Below, in pieces: positions 17,744 through 25,821 of a DNA stretch of 37,024 nt. The DNA is taken from positions 1-37,024 of the forward strand of contig CAMCQR010000019.1 in NCBI GenBank assembly GCA_945877115.1. The letters are read 5' to 3'. The notes under the pieces were generated by a model. That model did no database searches. It had not been told where the DNA came from and saw only the letters and a program-made list of their open reading frames with translations. Source of the DNA: Synechococcus sp. UW140. Its GTDB lineage: Bacteria; Cyanobacteriota; Cyanobacteriia; PCC-6307; Cyanobiaceae. Made by a program: the position numbers and the translations under genes. Each line of letters opens with the position of its first letter. Positions within the stretch are counted from its first letter, which is position 1.

Positions 17744-18559
17744 TCAGTAGGCGCCCCGGTCGCGGGGATCGAGCACCACCCGAATCGTGCGGAACAAGAT
17801 GCGCAGGTCCATCTTCAAGCTGCGGTGGCGGGCGTAATAGAGATCGAGTTGGACGCGTTTGCGATAGCTGAGGTTGTTCCGGCCTGAGACCTGCCAGAGC
17901 CCGGTCAACCCCGGACGCACCGCCAGCACCTCCTCCATGCGCTTGCCGTAGCGGGGCAATTCCTGTTGCACGATTGGACGGGGGCCAACGACGCTCATCT
18001 CACCCCGAAGCACATTCAGGAACTGGGGCAGTTCATCAAGGCTGGATCGGCGCAAGAAACGGCCCAGGCGGGTGATGCGGGGGTCGTTGCGCAGCTTGAA
18101 GTCATTGCGAAACTCCTCCTGCAGGTCAGGGGAAGCCGCCAACACGGCTGAGAGAATGCGGTCGGCATCGCGGCGCATGGTGCGGAACTTGATGCAACCA
18201 AACTTTCCATAGCCGCGCCCCACCCGCTGCTGAACGTAGAAAACGGGTCCCTTGGAGGTGATTTTCACCAGCAGCGCCAGAACCACCAACAAGGGGGATC
18301 CCAGGCTGAGCATCGCCAGGGAAAAGACGATGTCGCCCGTGCGTTTCAGCACCCGAGAACGGCGGGGCTGGCGCTCGATCAGCTCCTGGACCTTGAAAGC
18401 CATGCCCGGCTCACCCGTGGCAGACGCGCCAGAACCAAGGGAGCGGCTGGCATCCAACGGCAAGCCAACGGCAACAATTGGGGCAAAAAAGCCATCAGAA
18501 GGTTGAACATCCACGGATCGACCGGATCGAAACTCCGAAGATCTCGGGGAGACAATCAT
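17744..18559 (-). CDS. Polyprenyl-phosphate sugar-1-phosphate transferase (initiating glycosyltransferase)
   Basis: Bacterial sugar transferase (WcaJ/PglC-type catalytic domain) that loads the first sugar phosphate onto undecaprenyl phosphate at the cytoplasmic membrane. 271 residues. A ~65-residue Ser/Gly/Pro-rich N-terminus, apparently without transmembrane helices, precedes the re-entrant membrane helix KRTGDIVFSLAMLSLGSPLL. Catalytic motifs GKFGCIKFRTMRRDAD, RFLRRSSLDELPQFLNVL, MSVVGPRP and VRPGLTGLWQVSGRNNLSYR follow. It lacks the four-helix and CoA-binding-like N-terminal module of long WbaP/WcaJ proteins. It lies 65 nt downstream of the glycosyltransferase on the same strand, so the two likely act in one exopolysaccharide or O-antigen pathway. 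The donor sugar is unknown. Confidence 0.9.
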   Translation of the reverse strand: MIVSPRSSEFRSGRSVDVQPSDGFFAPIVAVGLPLDASRSLGSGASATGEPGMAFKVQELIERQPRRSRVLKRTGDIVFSLAMLSLGSPLLVVLALLVKITSKGPVFYVQQRVGRGYGKFGCIKFRTMRRDADRILSAVLAASPDLQEEFRNDFKLRNDPRITRLGRFLRRSSLDELPQFLNVLRGEMSVVGPRPIVQQELPRYGKRMEEVLAVRPGLTGLWQVSGRNNLSYRKRVQLDLYYARHRSLKMDLRILFRTIRVVLDPRDRGAY

Positions 18560-18624
18560 GGAGCCCAGCAGGAGTGCAGGAATCTAAGGATCAGTCGCGA
18601 CGAGACTCCAGTCGCCAGGGTCAC

Positions 18625-19878
18625 TCAGACCAGAGGCACAGGGAGATCGGGGCTGAGAGCGGGGGCTGAGTGGCCAGAGTCCAGACGGTGGCGATGTTGG
18701 GTCCAGTGGTGCATCAGCAGCGCCTGGAAGCGGGCGCGGAAGATCTCCGGTGCAAAACCCTCCGCCCATTCACGCTGGCCGCTGGCCGGCAACTGGCGCC
18801 AGAGCTGGCCCTGGTGGAAATGGTCCAGAACTGCCGCCAGGCTGGTGGCGGTCTGGTCGGGGAAGAGCAGTCCAGTCGGACGGCGATCACCCCGGTTCAG
18901 GCAGCGCACGCTGTCGCACAACCCCCCAGCGCCGTAAGCGATCACCGGCGCCCCGGCGGCCATCGCCTCAACGGGAGCGATGCCGAAATCCTCAAGACCG
19001 GCGTAGACGTAGGCGCGACAGCGCTCCAGCCAGTGGTTGGCCTCGGCCTGGCTACAACGCCCCAGAAAGCGGATCTGGGGACCCGCCATGGCCTGCAGTC
19101 GCCGCCGTTCGGGGCCATCGCCGATGACCACCAGGGGCAGGCCGGTGCGATTGAAGGCTTCGACCACCACATCCACCCGTTTGTTGGGCACAAGCCGGCA
19201 GAGGCTCAGGTAAACGTCGTCCCGATCCTGGTCCCAGCGGAAGCGTTGCACCGCGACTGGTGGATGCAGCACCTGGGCCTCACGCCCCCAGTAACGGCGG
19301 ATGCGACTGGCGGTGAAACGGGAATTGGCCAGCAACACATCGGGGCGGCCCGCGCTGGCCACGTCCCATTGGCGCAGCCAATGGAGCTGCAAGCGCACCA
19401 GGGGGCCAAGCGGGCCGCGGGCCAGGGTGGAACGGCGCAGGTAAGCCCCCATCTGATCCCAGGCATAACGAACAGGGGTATGCACGTAGCTGACATGCAA
19501 CTGATCTGGACCCGTCAGCACCCCTTTGGCCACCAGATGGCTGCTGCTGAGCACCAAGGGGTAGCCGCTGAGATCGAATTGCTCGATCGCCAACGGCAGT
19601 AAGGGCAGGTATTGCTGGACATGGCTGACCCCCCAGGGCAAACGCTGCACAAAACTGGTTTGGATGGTTCGTCCCGCCAGCCATGGGTCCAGGTGGCGAC
19701 TTTCCCCTGCCACCAGGGAGAAAAGATCAGGCATTTGGCCCGCCGCCGCCAAAAGTGCATCGATTTGTTCCACCACCAGCTCGGCTCCCCCGTGGGAACG
19801 GGGGCTGAACCATTCGTGGACAAGGGCGACGGGGCCTGGCAGGGGCGTGAGGGCGGTCGCTGGGGCCTGGCTCTCCAT
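18625..19878 (-). CDS. Family GT4 glycosyltransferase
   Basis: 417 residues with the GT-B fold of glycosyltransferase family 4. The N-terminal domain opens ALVHEWFSPRSHGGAE and contains LVLSSSHLVAKGV and YVHTPVRYAWDQM. The C-terminal nucleotide-sugar domain has SLCRLVPNKRVDVVVEAF, VIGDGPERRRLQ, RFLGRCSQAE and the GT4 E-x7-E motif in LEDFGIAPVEAMAAGAPVIA. This resembles WbaZ/mannosyltransferases of polysaccharide clusters; the acceptor is unknown. ATG 19878 is preferred to a longer reading from 20091, because the conserved first strand begins shortly after it and the longer leader overlaps a divergent gene. It is first gene of a two-gene unit with the sugar transferase. Confidence 0.9.
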   Translation of the reverse strand: MESQAPATALTPLPGPVALVHEWFSPRSHGGAELVVEQIDALLAAAGQMPDLFSLVAGESRHLDPWLAGRTIQTSFVQRLPWGVSHVQQYLPLLPLAIEQFDLSGYPLVLSSSHLVAKGVLTGPDQLHVSYVHTPVRYAWDQMGAYLRRSTLARGPLGPLVRLQLHWLRQWDVASAGRPDVLLANSRFTASRIRRYWGREAQVLHPPVAVQRFRWDQDRDDVYLSLCRLVPNKRVDVVVEAFNRTGLPLVVIGDGPERRRLQAMAGPQIRFLGRCSQAEANHWLERCRAYVYAGLEDFGIAPVEAMAAGAPVIAYGAGGLCDSVRCLNRGDRRPTGLLFPDQTATSLAAVLDHFHQGQLWRQLPASGQREWAEGFAPEIFRARFQALLMHHWTQHRHRLDSGHSAPALSPDLPVPLV

Positions 19879-19961
19879 CACGAAAATTCTCAGCTGATTG
19901 CAATGGGGACAGACCCTGCCGAAGCTAGGTGCACGATCGAGAGGGCTAAAGCCGAAACGGC

Positions 19962-20204
19962 ATGGCGATCCGAGAGCTCCTTGAAGATGCGTTGCAAGAA
20001 CCCTCCATTGGGTCCACGGCCAGTTTCCGTTGGCACGCCACCTCGGTGGGGATCGCCGCCCTGTGGAGCGACAAGGAGGCCCCGACCTCACCCCCCTTTG
20101 AGATGGCCCTGAAGGAGGGGTTGGAAGTGGGATTGGATTTGAGTCGCGAAGAAATGGAATTTCATCAGGTCAAATCGGGCCTGGTGCTGTTGTTCCATTC
20201 CTGA
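19962..20204 (+). CDS. Small protein of unknown function (80 aa)
   Basis: The frame starts at ATG 19962 and gives MAIRELLEDALQEPS, a Trp/His-containing middle (FRWHATSVGIAALW) and an acidic amphipathic part (EMALKEGLEVGLDLSREEME), with no signal peptide or transmembrane helix. I do not recognise the family. The balanced composition and the lack of a competing frame on either strand favour a real gene. It is divergent from the glycosyltransferase (83-nt gap) and may be co-transcribed with the membrane hydroxylase just downstream. Confidence 0.55.
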   Translation: MAIRELLEDALQEPSIGSTASFRWHATSVGIAALWSDKEAPTSPPFEMALKEGLEVGLDLSREEMEFHQVKSGLVLLFHS

Positions 20205-20278
20205 CGTCGGCAAAATGGATGGCTGACTAGAGCGACAAGCTGCGGCAATGGTTCTATCCTTATCGGATCATCTTCGCT

Positions 20279-21082
20279 TTGGGTTCCTGTTTGTTGCTTC
20301 CTGCGTTGGCCAGCCTGGACATTCTGCGCGTCGGTGGTCGTCAGTTCTGGGTTGATGCCTGCCTTGCTTTTGCAATTATTCTGGTTCGCTACCTGCTGGT
20401 GGCAGGAATCAGCGGCTGGTTGCTGAATCTGGTGGCGACCCCCCCGGGGGAGCAACAGCAGCAAGGATTCGGCCATGACTTGGCCCTTTCGGTTGGGTCG
20501 GCGGTAATCTTCGCCCTAACGACGGCGCAAATCCTGCAGTGGGATGGGGCCGGTGGCACCCTTCTTTATGGCGATCCAGGGCACTATGGGCTCTGGTACC
20601 TGGGCTTCAGTTATGTCTTAGTGCTTCTGCTGCAGGATGCCAGCTTCTACGTCACCCATCGCCTGTTTCACCTTCCCTTCTTTTACCGCTGGTGCCATCT
20701 TGGCCACCATCGCTCCAAACAACCCACCCCTTGGACCTCCTTTGCTTTCGACCCAATTGAGGCGGCGACCCAGGGGCTTTTTCTGATCGCAATTGTGTTT
20801 TTAGTGCCACTGCATTATATCACTCTGCTCGCTGTTCTCACCACCATGAGTATCTGGGCCGTGGTCAATCACCTCGGACTCGAACGCTTGCCTGCCAAAT
20901 TCCCGCATCACTGGCTGGGCCGTTGGCTGATTGGGCCAGCCCATCACGGTCTGCACCATCAACGCCAGTCCCTGCATTTCGGTCTGTATTTCACATTCTG
21001 GGATCGCGTCTGTGGCACCGAGGCCCCCAGTTATCCGGGCCTGAGCTGGCCGGCCACCCCTGGGGCGAATCCCTCGCCTTGA
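20279..21082 (+). CDS. Fatty acid hydroxylase / sterol desaturase family membrane enzyme
   Basis: Integral-membrane di-iron oxygenase family. The three histidine clusters are visible: HRLFH, HLGHH and HHGLHH, followed by HFGLYFTFWDRVCGT, the typical family end. Hydrophobic helices fill the first ~110 residues and another pair lies between clusters two and three. The substrate could be a lipid, carotenoid or hopanoid-like compound. Start problem: no in-frame ATG or GTG precedes the first helix and an in-frame TAG sits at 20228. The TTG at 20279 gives MGSCLLLPALASLDILRV; a CTG at 20240 would add LRQWFYPYRIIFA, which also looks like protein. GC content is lower than in flanking genes. Confidence 0.82.
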   Translation: MGSCLLLPALASLDILRVGGRQFWVDACLAFAIILVRYLLVAGISGWLLNLVATPPGEQQQQGFGHDLALSVGSAVIFALTTAQILQWDGAGGTLLYGDPGHYGLWYLGFSYVLVLLLQDASFYVTHRLFHLPFFYRWCHLGHHRSKQPTPWTSFAFDPIEAATQGLFLIAIVFLVPLHYITLLAVLTTMSIWAVVNHLGLERLPAKFPHHWLGRWLIGPAHHGLHHQRQSLHFGLYFTFWDRVCGTEAPSYPGLSWPATPGANPSP

Positions 21083-21155
21083 GAGGCGGGGGATGGATGG
21101 AGCCTGCCGTTCAGCATGGTCCTGGCCTATCGGCGTCAACCACGCTGTTCAGGGT

Positions 21156-21320
21156 TCAGTCCCGCAGGTGCCGGGTCCAGGACGCTGGCGAGAAATGATG
21201 GCCTTCCGCTTCAGCGATCACAGTGACAGCAGCCGCATCAGTGGCCGCATCGACCTTGGCCTTGAGAGCCGGGTCGGCATTCACCTTGAGCAGAAAGGAC
21301 TGGAGCTGGGGTTTGGACAT
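21156..21320 (-). CDS. Nif11 domain small peptide (orphan)
   Basis: 54 residues from ATG 21320: MSKPQLQSFLLKVNADPALK, then AKVDAATDAAAVTVIAEAEG and HHFSPASW. This matches the ~49-residue Nif11 leader domain (S.xQLxxFLxKVxxDPxLxxxLxxAxxxxAxxxIAxxxGxxFSxxxW). In many cyanobacteria Nif11 domains are leaders of RiPP precursors such as prochlorosins. Here the peptide stops six residues after the domain, with no Gly-Gly cleavage site or Cys/Ser/Thr-rich core, so it is not an obvious RiPP precursor. No LanM, YcaO or peptidase/transporter gene is nearby. An in-frame upstream ATG at 21362 would add 14 residues and seems less likely. Confidence 0.75.
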   Translation of the reverse strand: MSKPQLQSFLLKVNADPALKAKVDAATDAAAVTVIAEAEGHHFSPASWTRHLRD

Positions 21321-21482
21321 GGGGGCATGGCTTAGGCCCCCCAGTCCTAACCAGGCTGGCAAACAACGGTGCAGGGGAGGGTGGGTGTAGGCTGATAGAG
21401 GTTCAAAGATTTCTCTTCAGGGAGCTGACAACTTTCTTTGGGGCTTTCGGCGGATCGGGTTCATAGTTTCTTTTCCAGGTTC

Positions 21483-21827
21483 ATGACAATTTACGTGGGC
21501 AACCTCTCCTTTGACGCCGAGGAGCAGGACGTCCAACAACTCTTCGGCGAGTACGGCAAAGTCAACAAATGCAGCCTTCCCCTAGACCGCGAAACCGGTC
21601 GCAAGAGGGGTTTCGCATTTGTCGAAATGGCCAGCGAAGCGGAAGAAGCCAAGGCCATCGCCGATTTACAGAACGTCGAATGGATGGGTCGCGCCATCCG
21701 GGTCAACAAGGCTGAGCCCCGTCCCGAACGGGGTAGTGGCGGCGGCGGCGGCTACGGCGGTGGCGGCGGCGGCGGTTACGGCGGCGGTGGTGGCGGCGGC
21801 GGCGGCGGCAATCGCAACCGCTGGTGA
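21483..21827 (+). CDS. Single-RRM glycine-rich RNA-binding protein (Rbp family)
   Basis: 114 residues. An RRM domain (MTIYVGNLSFDAEEQDVQQL to about residue 82) has RNP2 (IYVGNL) and RNP1 (KRGFAFVEM), followed by a Gly/Tyr-rich tail built of GGGGGGYGG repeats and ending NRNRW. This is the cyanobacterial Rbp family, often cold-induced and involved in mRNA stability or localisation. The start is ATG 21483, which leaves a ~120-nt AT-richer 5' leader after the divergent Nif11 gene; such leaders carry the regulation of cold-responsive rbp genes, but no specific element can be named. A clear terminator lies about 100 nt after the stop. Confidence 0.92.
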   Translation: MTIYVGNLSFDAEEQDVQQLFGEYGKVNKCSLPLDRETGRKRGFAFVEMASEAEEAKAIADLQNVEWMGRAIRVNKAEPRPERGSGGGGGYGGGGGGGYGGGGGGGGGGNRNRW

Positions 21828-22177
21828 TCGCTTAGAGGGCTCAGGCTCTCCCCATCCCCCACCCCAGCCATTCATCAGGTTCAACCCCCAAATTCCTACT
21901 AAGGAATGGGCGAATGAAATCCGACCTAACCGTCTCTGGCTTTCAAGCCAAGACGGTTTTTCTTTTTGTAGCCCCTTTGACCATTTCAGGAGCTGCTATC
22001 ACCGTTGCGGCCTTGGTCACCACTCAGCCGTCTCTTGGCAAGATACTGCGACTGAAACGGGCCAGTAGGAAAAGTAATCTTTGCCTGAAAATGAGAAGGA
22101 GTTGCCAGATCCAGGCGAAACCAGAGAAAACAAGGAGAACATCGCAGACCCCACCGTTTTTGGGCCAAAATTGTTCC
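21828..22177. other. 350-nt gap after the RRM gene
   Basis: Contains the RRM gene's 3' untranslated region and its terminator (listed separately at 21928-21967). About 210 nt of lower-GC sequence leads to the next small gene. A frame open from 21914 runs in phase into the 70-residue gene at 22178, but its upstream part (containing KTVFLFVAPLTISG) is translated terminator and does not look like protein. Confidence 0.5.
21928..21967 (+). terminator. Rho-independent terminator of the RRM gene
   Basis: AACCGTCT at 21928-21935 pairs with AGACGGTT at 21951-21958, and inside it TGGCT pairs with AGCCA around a TTCA loop. A T-rich tract (TTTTCTTTTTG) follows to about 21967. Confidence 0.85.
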
Positions 22178-22390
22178 ATGAATTCACATACGGTGAATGG
22201 CCCCTACCGTGTCCGAGCAGCGGTACGCCATGAGAAGATCGTTCCAGAGGAGGTTCCGGCCTTCCACTTCAAAAGCAGTGTGGCCGCCCACAGCTATGCC
22301 CGCCAACTGGCCTCAGAGCAGAAGCGACCGGTGGTGATCGAGAAGCTGGCCCCCAGTGGCTGCTGGTTGCAGTTGACCACCTTGGGTTGA
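22178..22390 (+). CDS. Small protein of unknown function (70 aa)
   Basis: ATG 22178 gives MNSHTVNGPYRVRAAVRHEK, a central FHFKSSVAAHSYARQLASEQ and an end VVIEKLAPSGCWLQLTTLG. No signal peptide or transmembrane helix. The alternation of a strand-like start (YRVRAAVRHEKIV), one amphipathic helix (AAHSYARQLASEQK) and a final strand pair (PVVIEKL, CWLQLTT) looks like a small folded alpha+beta domain rather than noise. I do not know the family. Convergent with the 82-residue gene, whose end is 27 nt away. Confidence 0.55.
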   Translation: MNSHTVNGPYRVRAAVRHEKIVPEEVPAFHFKSSVAAHSYARQLASEQKRPVVIEKLAPSGCWLQLTTLG

Positions 22391-22417
22391 GGGATGGTTC
22401 CCCAGTTCAAATCAGGC

Positions 22418-22666
22418 TTAGTCCATCTCTGCGACTTGCTTTTGTTGTTCGCATTCCCGACGAAACAACCAGAACAAATATTCAGGAGACTTGTAACGTC
22501 TCGGCAAACTGTGGTGCAAAATTGCTAGCCGATCCCAGCATACGGTACGTTCAATTTGTTTTTGCGTACAGCCTTCACGCAGGAGCAGCCTCAGGGCCTT
22601 GCAGTACATCGGATATTTGGCTTCGAGTTCACCGATCGTCAGAACCGGCGCCGAATCATTGGTCAT
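22418..22666 (-). CDS. Small basic protein of unknown function (82 aa), picocyanobacterial type
   Basis: Starts ATG 22666. The sequence (LTIGELEAKYPMYCKALRLL, LREGCTQKQIERTVCWDRLA, HHSLPRRYKSPEYLFWLFRR) is helical, rich in Arg/Lys, Tyr and Cys, and contains a possible helix-turn-helix (GCTQKQIERTVCWDRLAILH). I recall similar LPRRYKSPEYL-containing small proteins from marine picocyanobacteria, but no function is known. Single gene on the minus strand with 222 nt upstream before the end of the next minus-strand gene; that gap shows no gene. Confidence 0.65.
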   Translation of the reverse strand: MTNDSAPVLTIGELEAKYPMYCKALRLLLREGCTQKQIERTVCWDRLAILHHSLPRRYKSPEYLFWLFRRECEQQKQVAEMD

Positions 22667-22888
22667 AGGTGGCTTGCGGGGAGGGTAAGCACATGGCGCA
22701 ACCGTGCAGGCGAAGGTCAGGTCGCCGCAGGGGTCTAGTCATTCGCCGTGGTGCCTCCAGGGCCACGAGGTTGGTGGGCGGATCGGATGGCCGAGATCAA
22801 GCACTCTTGCCAGCTCCGCAACACCACCCTAGGCCCGCTCCCCGTTGGAATGGTCAGGCGACTGCAGCAAGGCCCTCCCCCATGGATA

Positions 22889-23215
22889 TCAGGAGACCGC
22901 CGAATTGGCCAATCGGCAGGCCCGCCGAGCCACGGCGGCGGCGTGGCCCCGCTCGATCGGACCCTGCTGGGGACTGATCGCTCCATTGCGGCAATCGACG
23001 ACAATCCGTTCGCGCTGGCCGCGCTGGTCGGCGATGCGCAGGTGCAACTGCCAATCCATCCGGCTGCTGCGGCTTAACAAATCACCGCAGACGGGACCCA
23101 CGCAGAGGCCCGGGGCCGCGTGGGCAGCGGCGGCGCCCAGCAGCCAGGCTGCGACCACAGCAATCAGCGCCCGCAGGATTCCCACCCGGTTGAGTCGCGG
23201 CGCGGCGGGGCTCAA
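22889..23215 (-). CDS. Secreted small protein of unknown function downstream of uvrC
   Basis: 108 residues with a signal peptide ([22 protein letters not shown], residues ~13-34, likely cleaved after AHA), then a Cys-containing mature part: [52 protein letters not shown] and VARRACRLA. Four Cys residues could form two disulfides. Its TTG start at 23215 overlaps the uvrC stop (TTGA); a GTG at 23185 is an alternative that begins just before the hydrophobic segment. I recognise the pattern from picocyanobacterial proteomes but no function is assigned. Last gene of the flavin reductase-uvrC operon. Confidence 0.75.
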   Translation of the reverse strand: MSPAAPRLNRVGILRALIAVVAAWLLGAAAAHAAPGLCVGPVCGDLLSRSSRMDWQLHLRIADQRGQRERIVVDCRNGAISPQQGPIERGHAAAVARRACRLANSAVS

Positions 23216-25254
23216 GGATTGGCCTCCGAGGTGGAGAAGGCCCCCGACGCCACAAGGGAACTGGGGACTGGGGTGGCCTCGGCATCCCCCTCACCAAGCT
23301 CCTGCGGATGGAACCATTCCCACACCTGGCGGGCCAGGGCGGGGCCCAGCCCTGGGGCCAGGGCCAGGGTCTCAGGGCTAGCCAGTTGGATGGCGTCCAC
23401 CGAATGGAAATGGGCCAGAAGATCCTTGACCCGTTTGGGGCCAAGGCCGGGGATGTCGCCCAGCCGGGAGCGACGCATCCGCTCACCCCGCTGCTGGCGG
23501 TGGAAACTGACGGCAAAACGGTGGGCCTCATCCCTCAGGCGCCGCAACAACATCACCCCCAGCTGGTCCGCCTCACTGTCCAGGGGCTTGCTGGCGCCGG
23601 GCAGGAAGATCTCTTCGCGCTGCTTGGCGAGGGAGCACACCACCAGGTCTTCTTGCAGGTTGAGTTCCCTTAGGGCTTCCATCACGGCGGAGAGCTGCCC
23701 CTTGCCGCCGTCGATCATGACCACGTCCGGCCAATCATTGAGGCCGCCCGTATGCAGGGTGGTATTGGCGGTCCGGCGCAGGGCCGGCAGGTCCGCCCCC
23801 TCGGCCTTGGCCTGGGCCCAGCGCCGGAATCGGCGCCGCATGATCTCGGCCATGGCCATGAAGTCATCGGAGTGGCCCGAGCGAATGCTGCTGCTCTGAA
23901 TCTTGTATTTGCGATAATGCTGCTTGGCCGGTAGGCCGTCAATGAAAACCACCTGGGAGGCGACGGCGTCACTGCCCTGGATATGGCTGATGTCATAGCC
24001 CTCGATGCGGCGGGGAGGCACCGGCAGTTCCAGCAATTGGGCCAGGTCCTCGGTCGCCAGCAGTTGCTGTTCGGCGCCGCGCTGGGCACGCACCAGCTCG
24101 AAACCAGCATTGCGCTCCACCAGCTCGACCAGGTCCGCCTTTTGCTGGCGCTGGGGCACTGTCAATTTCACTTTGCGGCCACGCCTCTCGCCCAGCCACT
24201 CCTGGATCAGGGCCTGCTGGGGCAGGGGATGTTGCAAAAGCAGCTCGGGCGGTATTTCCACGGGTTCCACCTGGCTGTAATGCTCCTCGATCACCCGCTG
24301 CAGGATGCGGCCCCGATCCGCCAGCTCGCCGCTGTCAGTGGCGGCATCAGCGGTATAACCGAGCCGGCCCACCAACCGCCCGGCCCGCATCTGAAATAAC
24401 TGAACGGCGGCCAGCCGGTCATCGGCGGCCAGGGCCACCACGTCATGGCTGATCGAACTGTCCCCCAGGCTCATCTTTTGGTTGGCGGTGAGGGCATCAA
24501 GGCCCTGCAACTGGTCCCGCATGTTGGCGGCCGATTCGAAATCAAGCCGGTCGGCACACCGCTGCATCTGTTCCTGCAACAGGGTAATTAATTCGTCATT
24601 GCGGCCCTGAAAAATCATCGCCACCTTGCGCATGCTTTGGTGATAATCCTCAGAAGTAATCTTCTGTTGGCAGACCCCGGGGCAACGGCCGATGTCGTAG
24701 TTGAGACAGGTACGGTCGCGATAGAGGGGCTGGGGGCGCTGCCGCAGCGGGAACATCCGTTTCACCAGGGTGAGGGTGCGGCGCAGCAGGCCGACATCGA
24801 CGTAGGGGCCGTAGAAACGGTCGAGGGGACTGCGCTGACGGCGGCGGCGGGTGATGAAGATGCGGGGATAGGGTTCACTCCAGGTGATGCAGAGATAGGG
24901 ATATTTCTTGTCATCTTTCAACAGCACATTAAAGTGCGGCTGGTGATTCTTAATCAGGTTCGCTTCCAGGGCCAGGGCTTCCGCCTCACTGTCCGTGACG
25001 ATGAATTCGATCTCACAGATCTGCCGCACCATCAAGCTGATGCGAGGGCTATGGCCACCGGATTCGTGGAAATAGGAACGCACCCGGTTGCGCAGAACCT
25101 TGGCCTTACCTATATAAAGAATTGCGTCTTCTTTATCGCGCATTAAATAGCAGCCCGGTTCGACGGGAATCTCCCGCAGCCGGGCGGCCAGCCGCTCACT
25201 TTGTAGCAACAGGGGTCTGCTGGCGGGTACCGCCATTCCAGGGCTTTCCTTCAC
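23212..25254 (-). CDS. uvrC: UvrABC excinuclease subunit C
   Basis: Nucleotide excision repair endonuclease that makes both incisions around a lesion. 680 residues. The N-terminal GIY-YIG domain ([20 protein letters not shown], with the catalytic Arg in [10 protein letters not shown]) is followed by a Cys-rich [11 protein letters not shown] segment and a UVR motif (around [13 protein letters not shown]). The RNase H-like domain carries [33 protein letters not shown] and [14 protein letters not shown]-terminal double helix-hairpin-helix ([19 protein letters not shown]) follows. A GTG start at 25254 overlaps the flavin reductase stop (GTGA); ATG 25236 is an alternative. The 3' end overlaps the next gene by 4 nt. 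Confidence 0.96.
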   Translation of the reverse strand: MKESPGMAVPASRPLLLQSERLAARLREIPVEPGCYLMRDKEDAILYIGKAKVLRNRVRSYFHESGGHSPRISLMVRQICEIEFIVTDSEAEALALEANLIKNHQPHFNVLLKDDKKYPYLCITWSEPYPRIFITRRRRQRSPLDRFYGPYVDVGLLRRTLTLVKRMFPLRQRPQPLYRDRTCLNYDIGRCPGVCQQKITSEDYHQSMRKVAMIFQGRNDELITLLQEQMQRCADRLDFESAANMRDQLQGLDALTANQKMSLGDSSISHDVVALAADDRLAAVQLFQMRAGRLVGRLGYTADAATDSGELADRGRILQRVIEEHYSQVEPVEIPPELLLQHPLPQQALIQEWLGERRGRKVKLTVPQRQQKADLVELVERNAGFELVRAQRGAEQQLLATEDLAQLLELPVPPRRIEGYDISHIQGSDAVASQVVFIDGLPAKQHYRKYKIQSSSIRSGHSDDFMAMAEIMRRRFRRWAQAKAEGADLPALRRTANTTLHTGGLNDWPDVVMIDGGKGQLSAVMEALRELNLQEDLVVCSLAKQREEIFLPGASKPLDSEADQLGVMLLRRLRDEAHRFAVSFHRQQRGERMRRSRLGDIPGLGPKRVKDLLAHFHSVDAIQLASPETLALAPGLGPALARQVWEWFHPQELGEGDAEATPVPSSLVASGAFSTSEANP

Positions 25255-25745
25255 CCCCCGTACTGCCAGCCGGTGCCCGCCAGTTCGAGGGGGCTGCCAT
25301 CGCGATGCAGCACCGCCGTTTTGACTTCGGCCACAAAAACGGTGTGATCACCGTGGGCCACCTGACCCACCAGGGTGCATTCCAGGCCGCCAAGGGCGTC
25401 ATTGAGGATCGGCAGACCAAGGGCGCCGAGACTGAAGGGGGCCGCATCGAAGCGCCCGCCCACGGCCTGTTGGGGCTTGAAGAACACGGCAGCCAGATCT
25501 TTCTGGTGGTCAGCCAACACGTTGAGCGAGAAGCGGCCGGTGCGTTGGATGATGCCATTGCTGGTGGAATCCGCCCGCACCGCCATCACCACCAACGGCG
25601 GCTCGAAGGAGCCCTGGGTCACCCAACTGGCGGTAAAACCGTTCACCTGGTCGCCCTCGGCCACACCGCAGATGAAGACGCCGTGGGGAATCTTGCGCAG
25701 CAGGGTTTTTTTAGCGGCGGCGTCGAGGGTCACGGAGTCGGACAT
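25251..25745 (-). CDS. Flavin reductase-like domain protein (FMN-binding split barrel)
   Basis: 164 residues of the flavin reductase/FlaRed family, a stand-alone split-barrel FMN protein. The N-terminal [20 protein letters not shown], then [36 protein letters not shown] and [20 protein letters not shown] match the family strands and the FMN phosphate-binding loop. In cyanobacteria such proteins also occur as C-terminal domains of flavodiiron proteins; here the domain is separate. ATG 25745 is chosen; the longer frame to 25823 overlaps the coaD start on the other strand. First gene of the operon with uvrC. Confidence 0.88.
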   Translation of the reverse strand: MSDSVTLDAAAKKTLLRKIPHGVFICGVAEGDQVNGFTASWVTQGSFEPPLVVMAVRADSTSNGIIQRTGRFSLNVLADHQKDLAAVFFKPQQAVGGRFDAAPFSLGALGLPILNDALGGLECTLVGQVAHGDHTVFVAEVKTAVLHRDGSPLELAGTGWQYGG

Positions 25746-25821
25746 GGGTGGGCGGGCCAAACGGGCCCATGGGAGCAAAGTTGACTCTAGGAAGGTGTTC
25801 CGACGCCAACGGCCGGTTTGC

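Noticed and set aside
21738-21820. GGC-repeat tract that could be mistaken for a satellite or CRISPR-like repeat
   Set aside because: It is the coding sequence of the Gly/Tyr-rich tail of the RRM protein; units are irregular and in frame.
22735-23004. Minus-strand frame of 89 codons upstream of the 82-residue gene
   Set aside because: Overlaps the end of the better-supported secreted protein in another frame and has random-looking Pro/Arg/Ser-rich composition.
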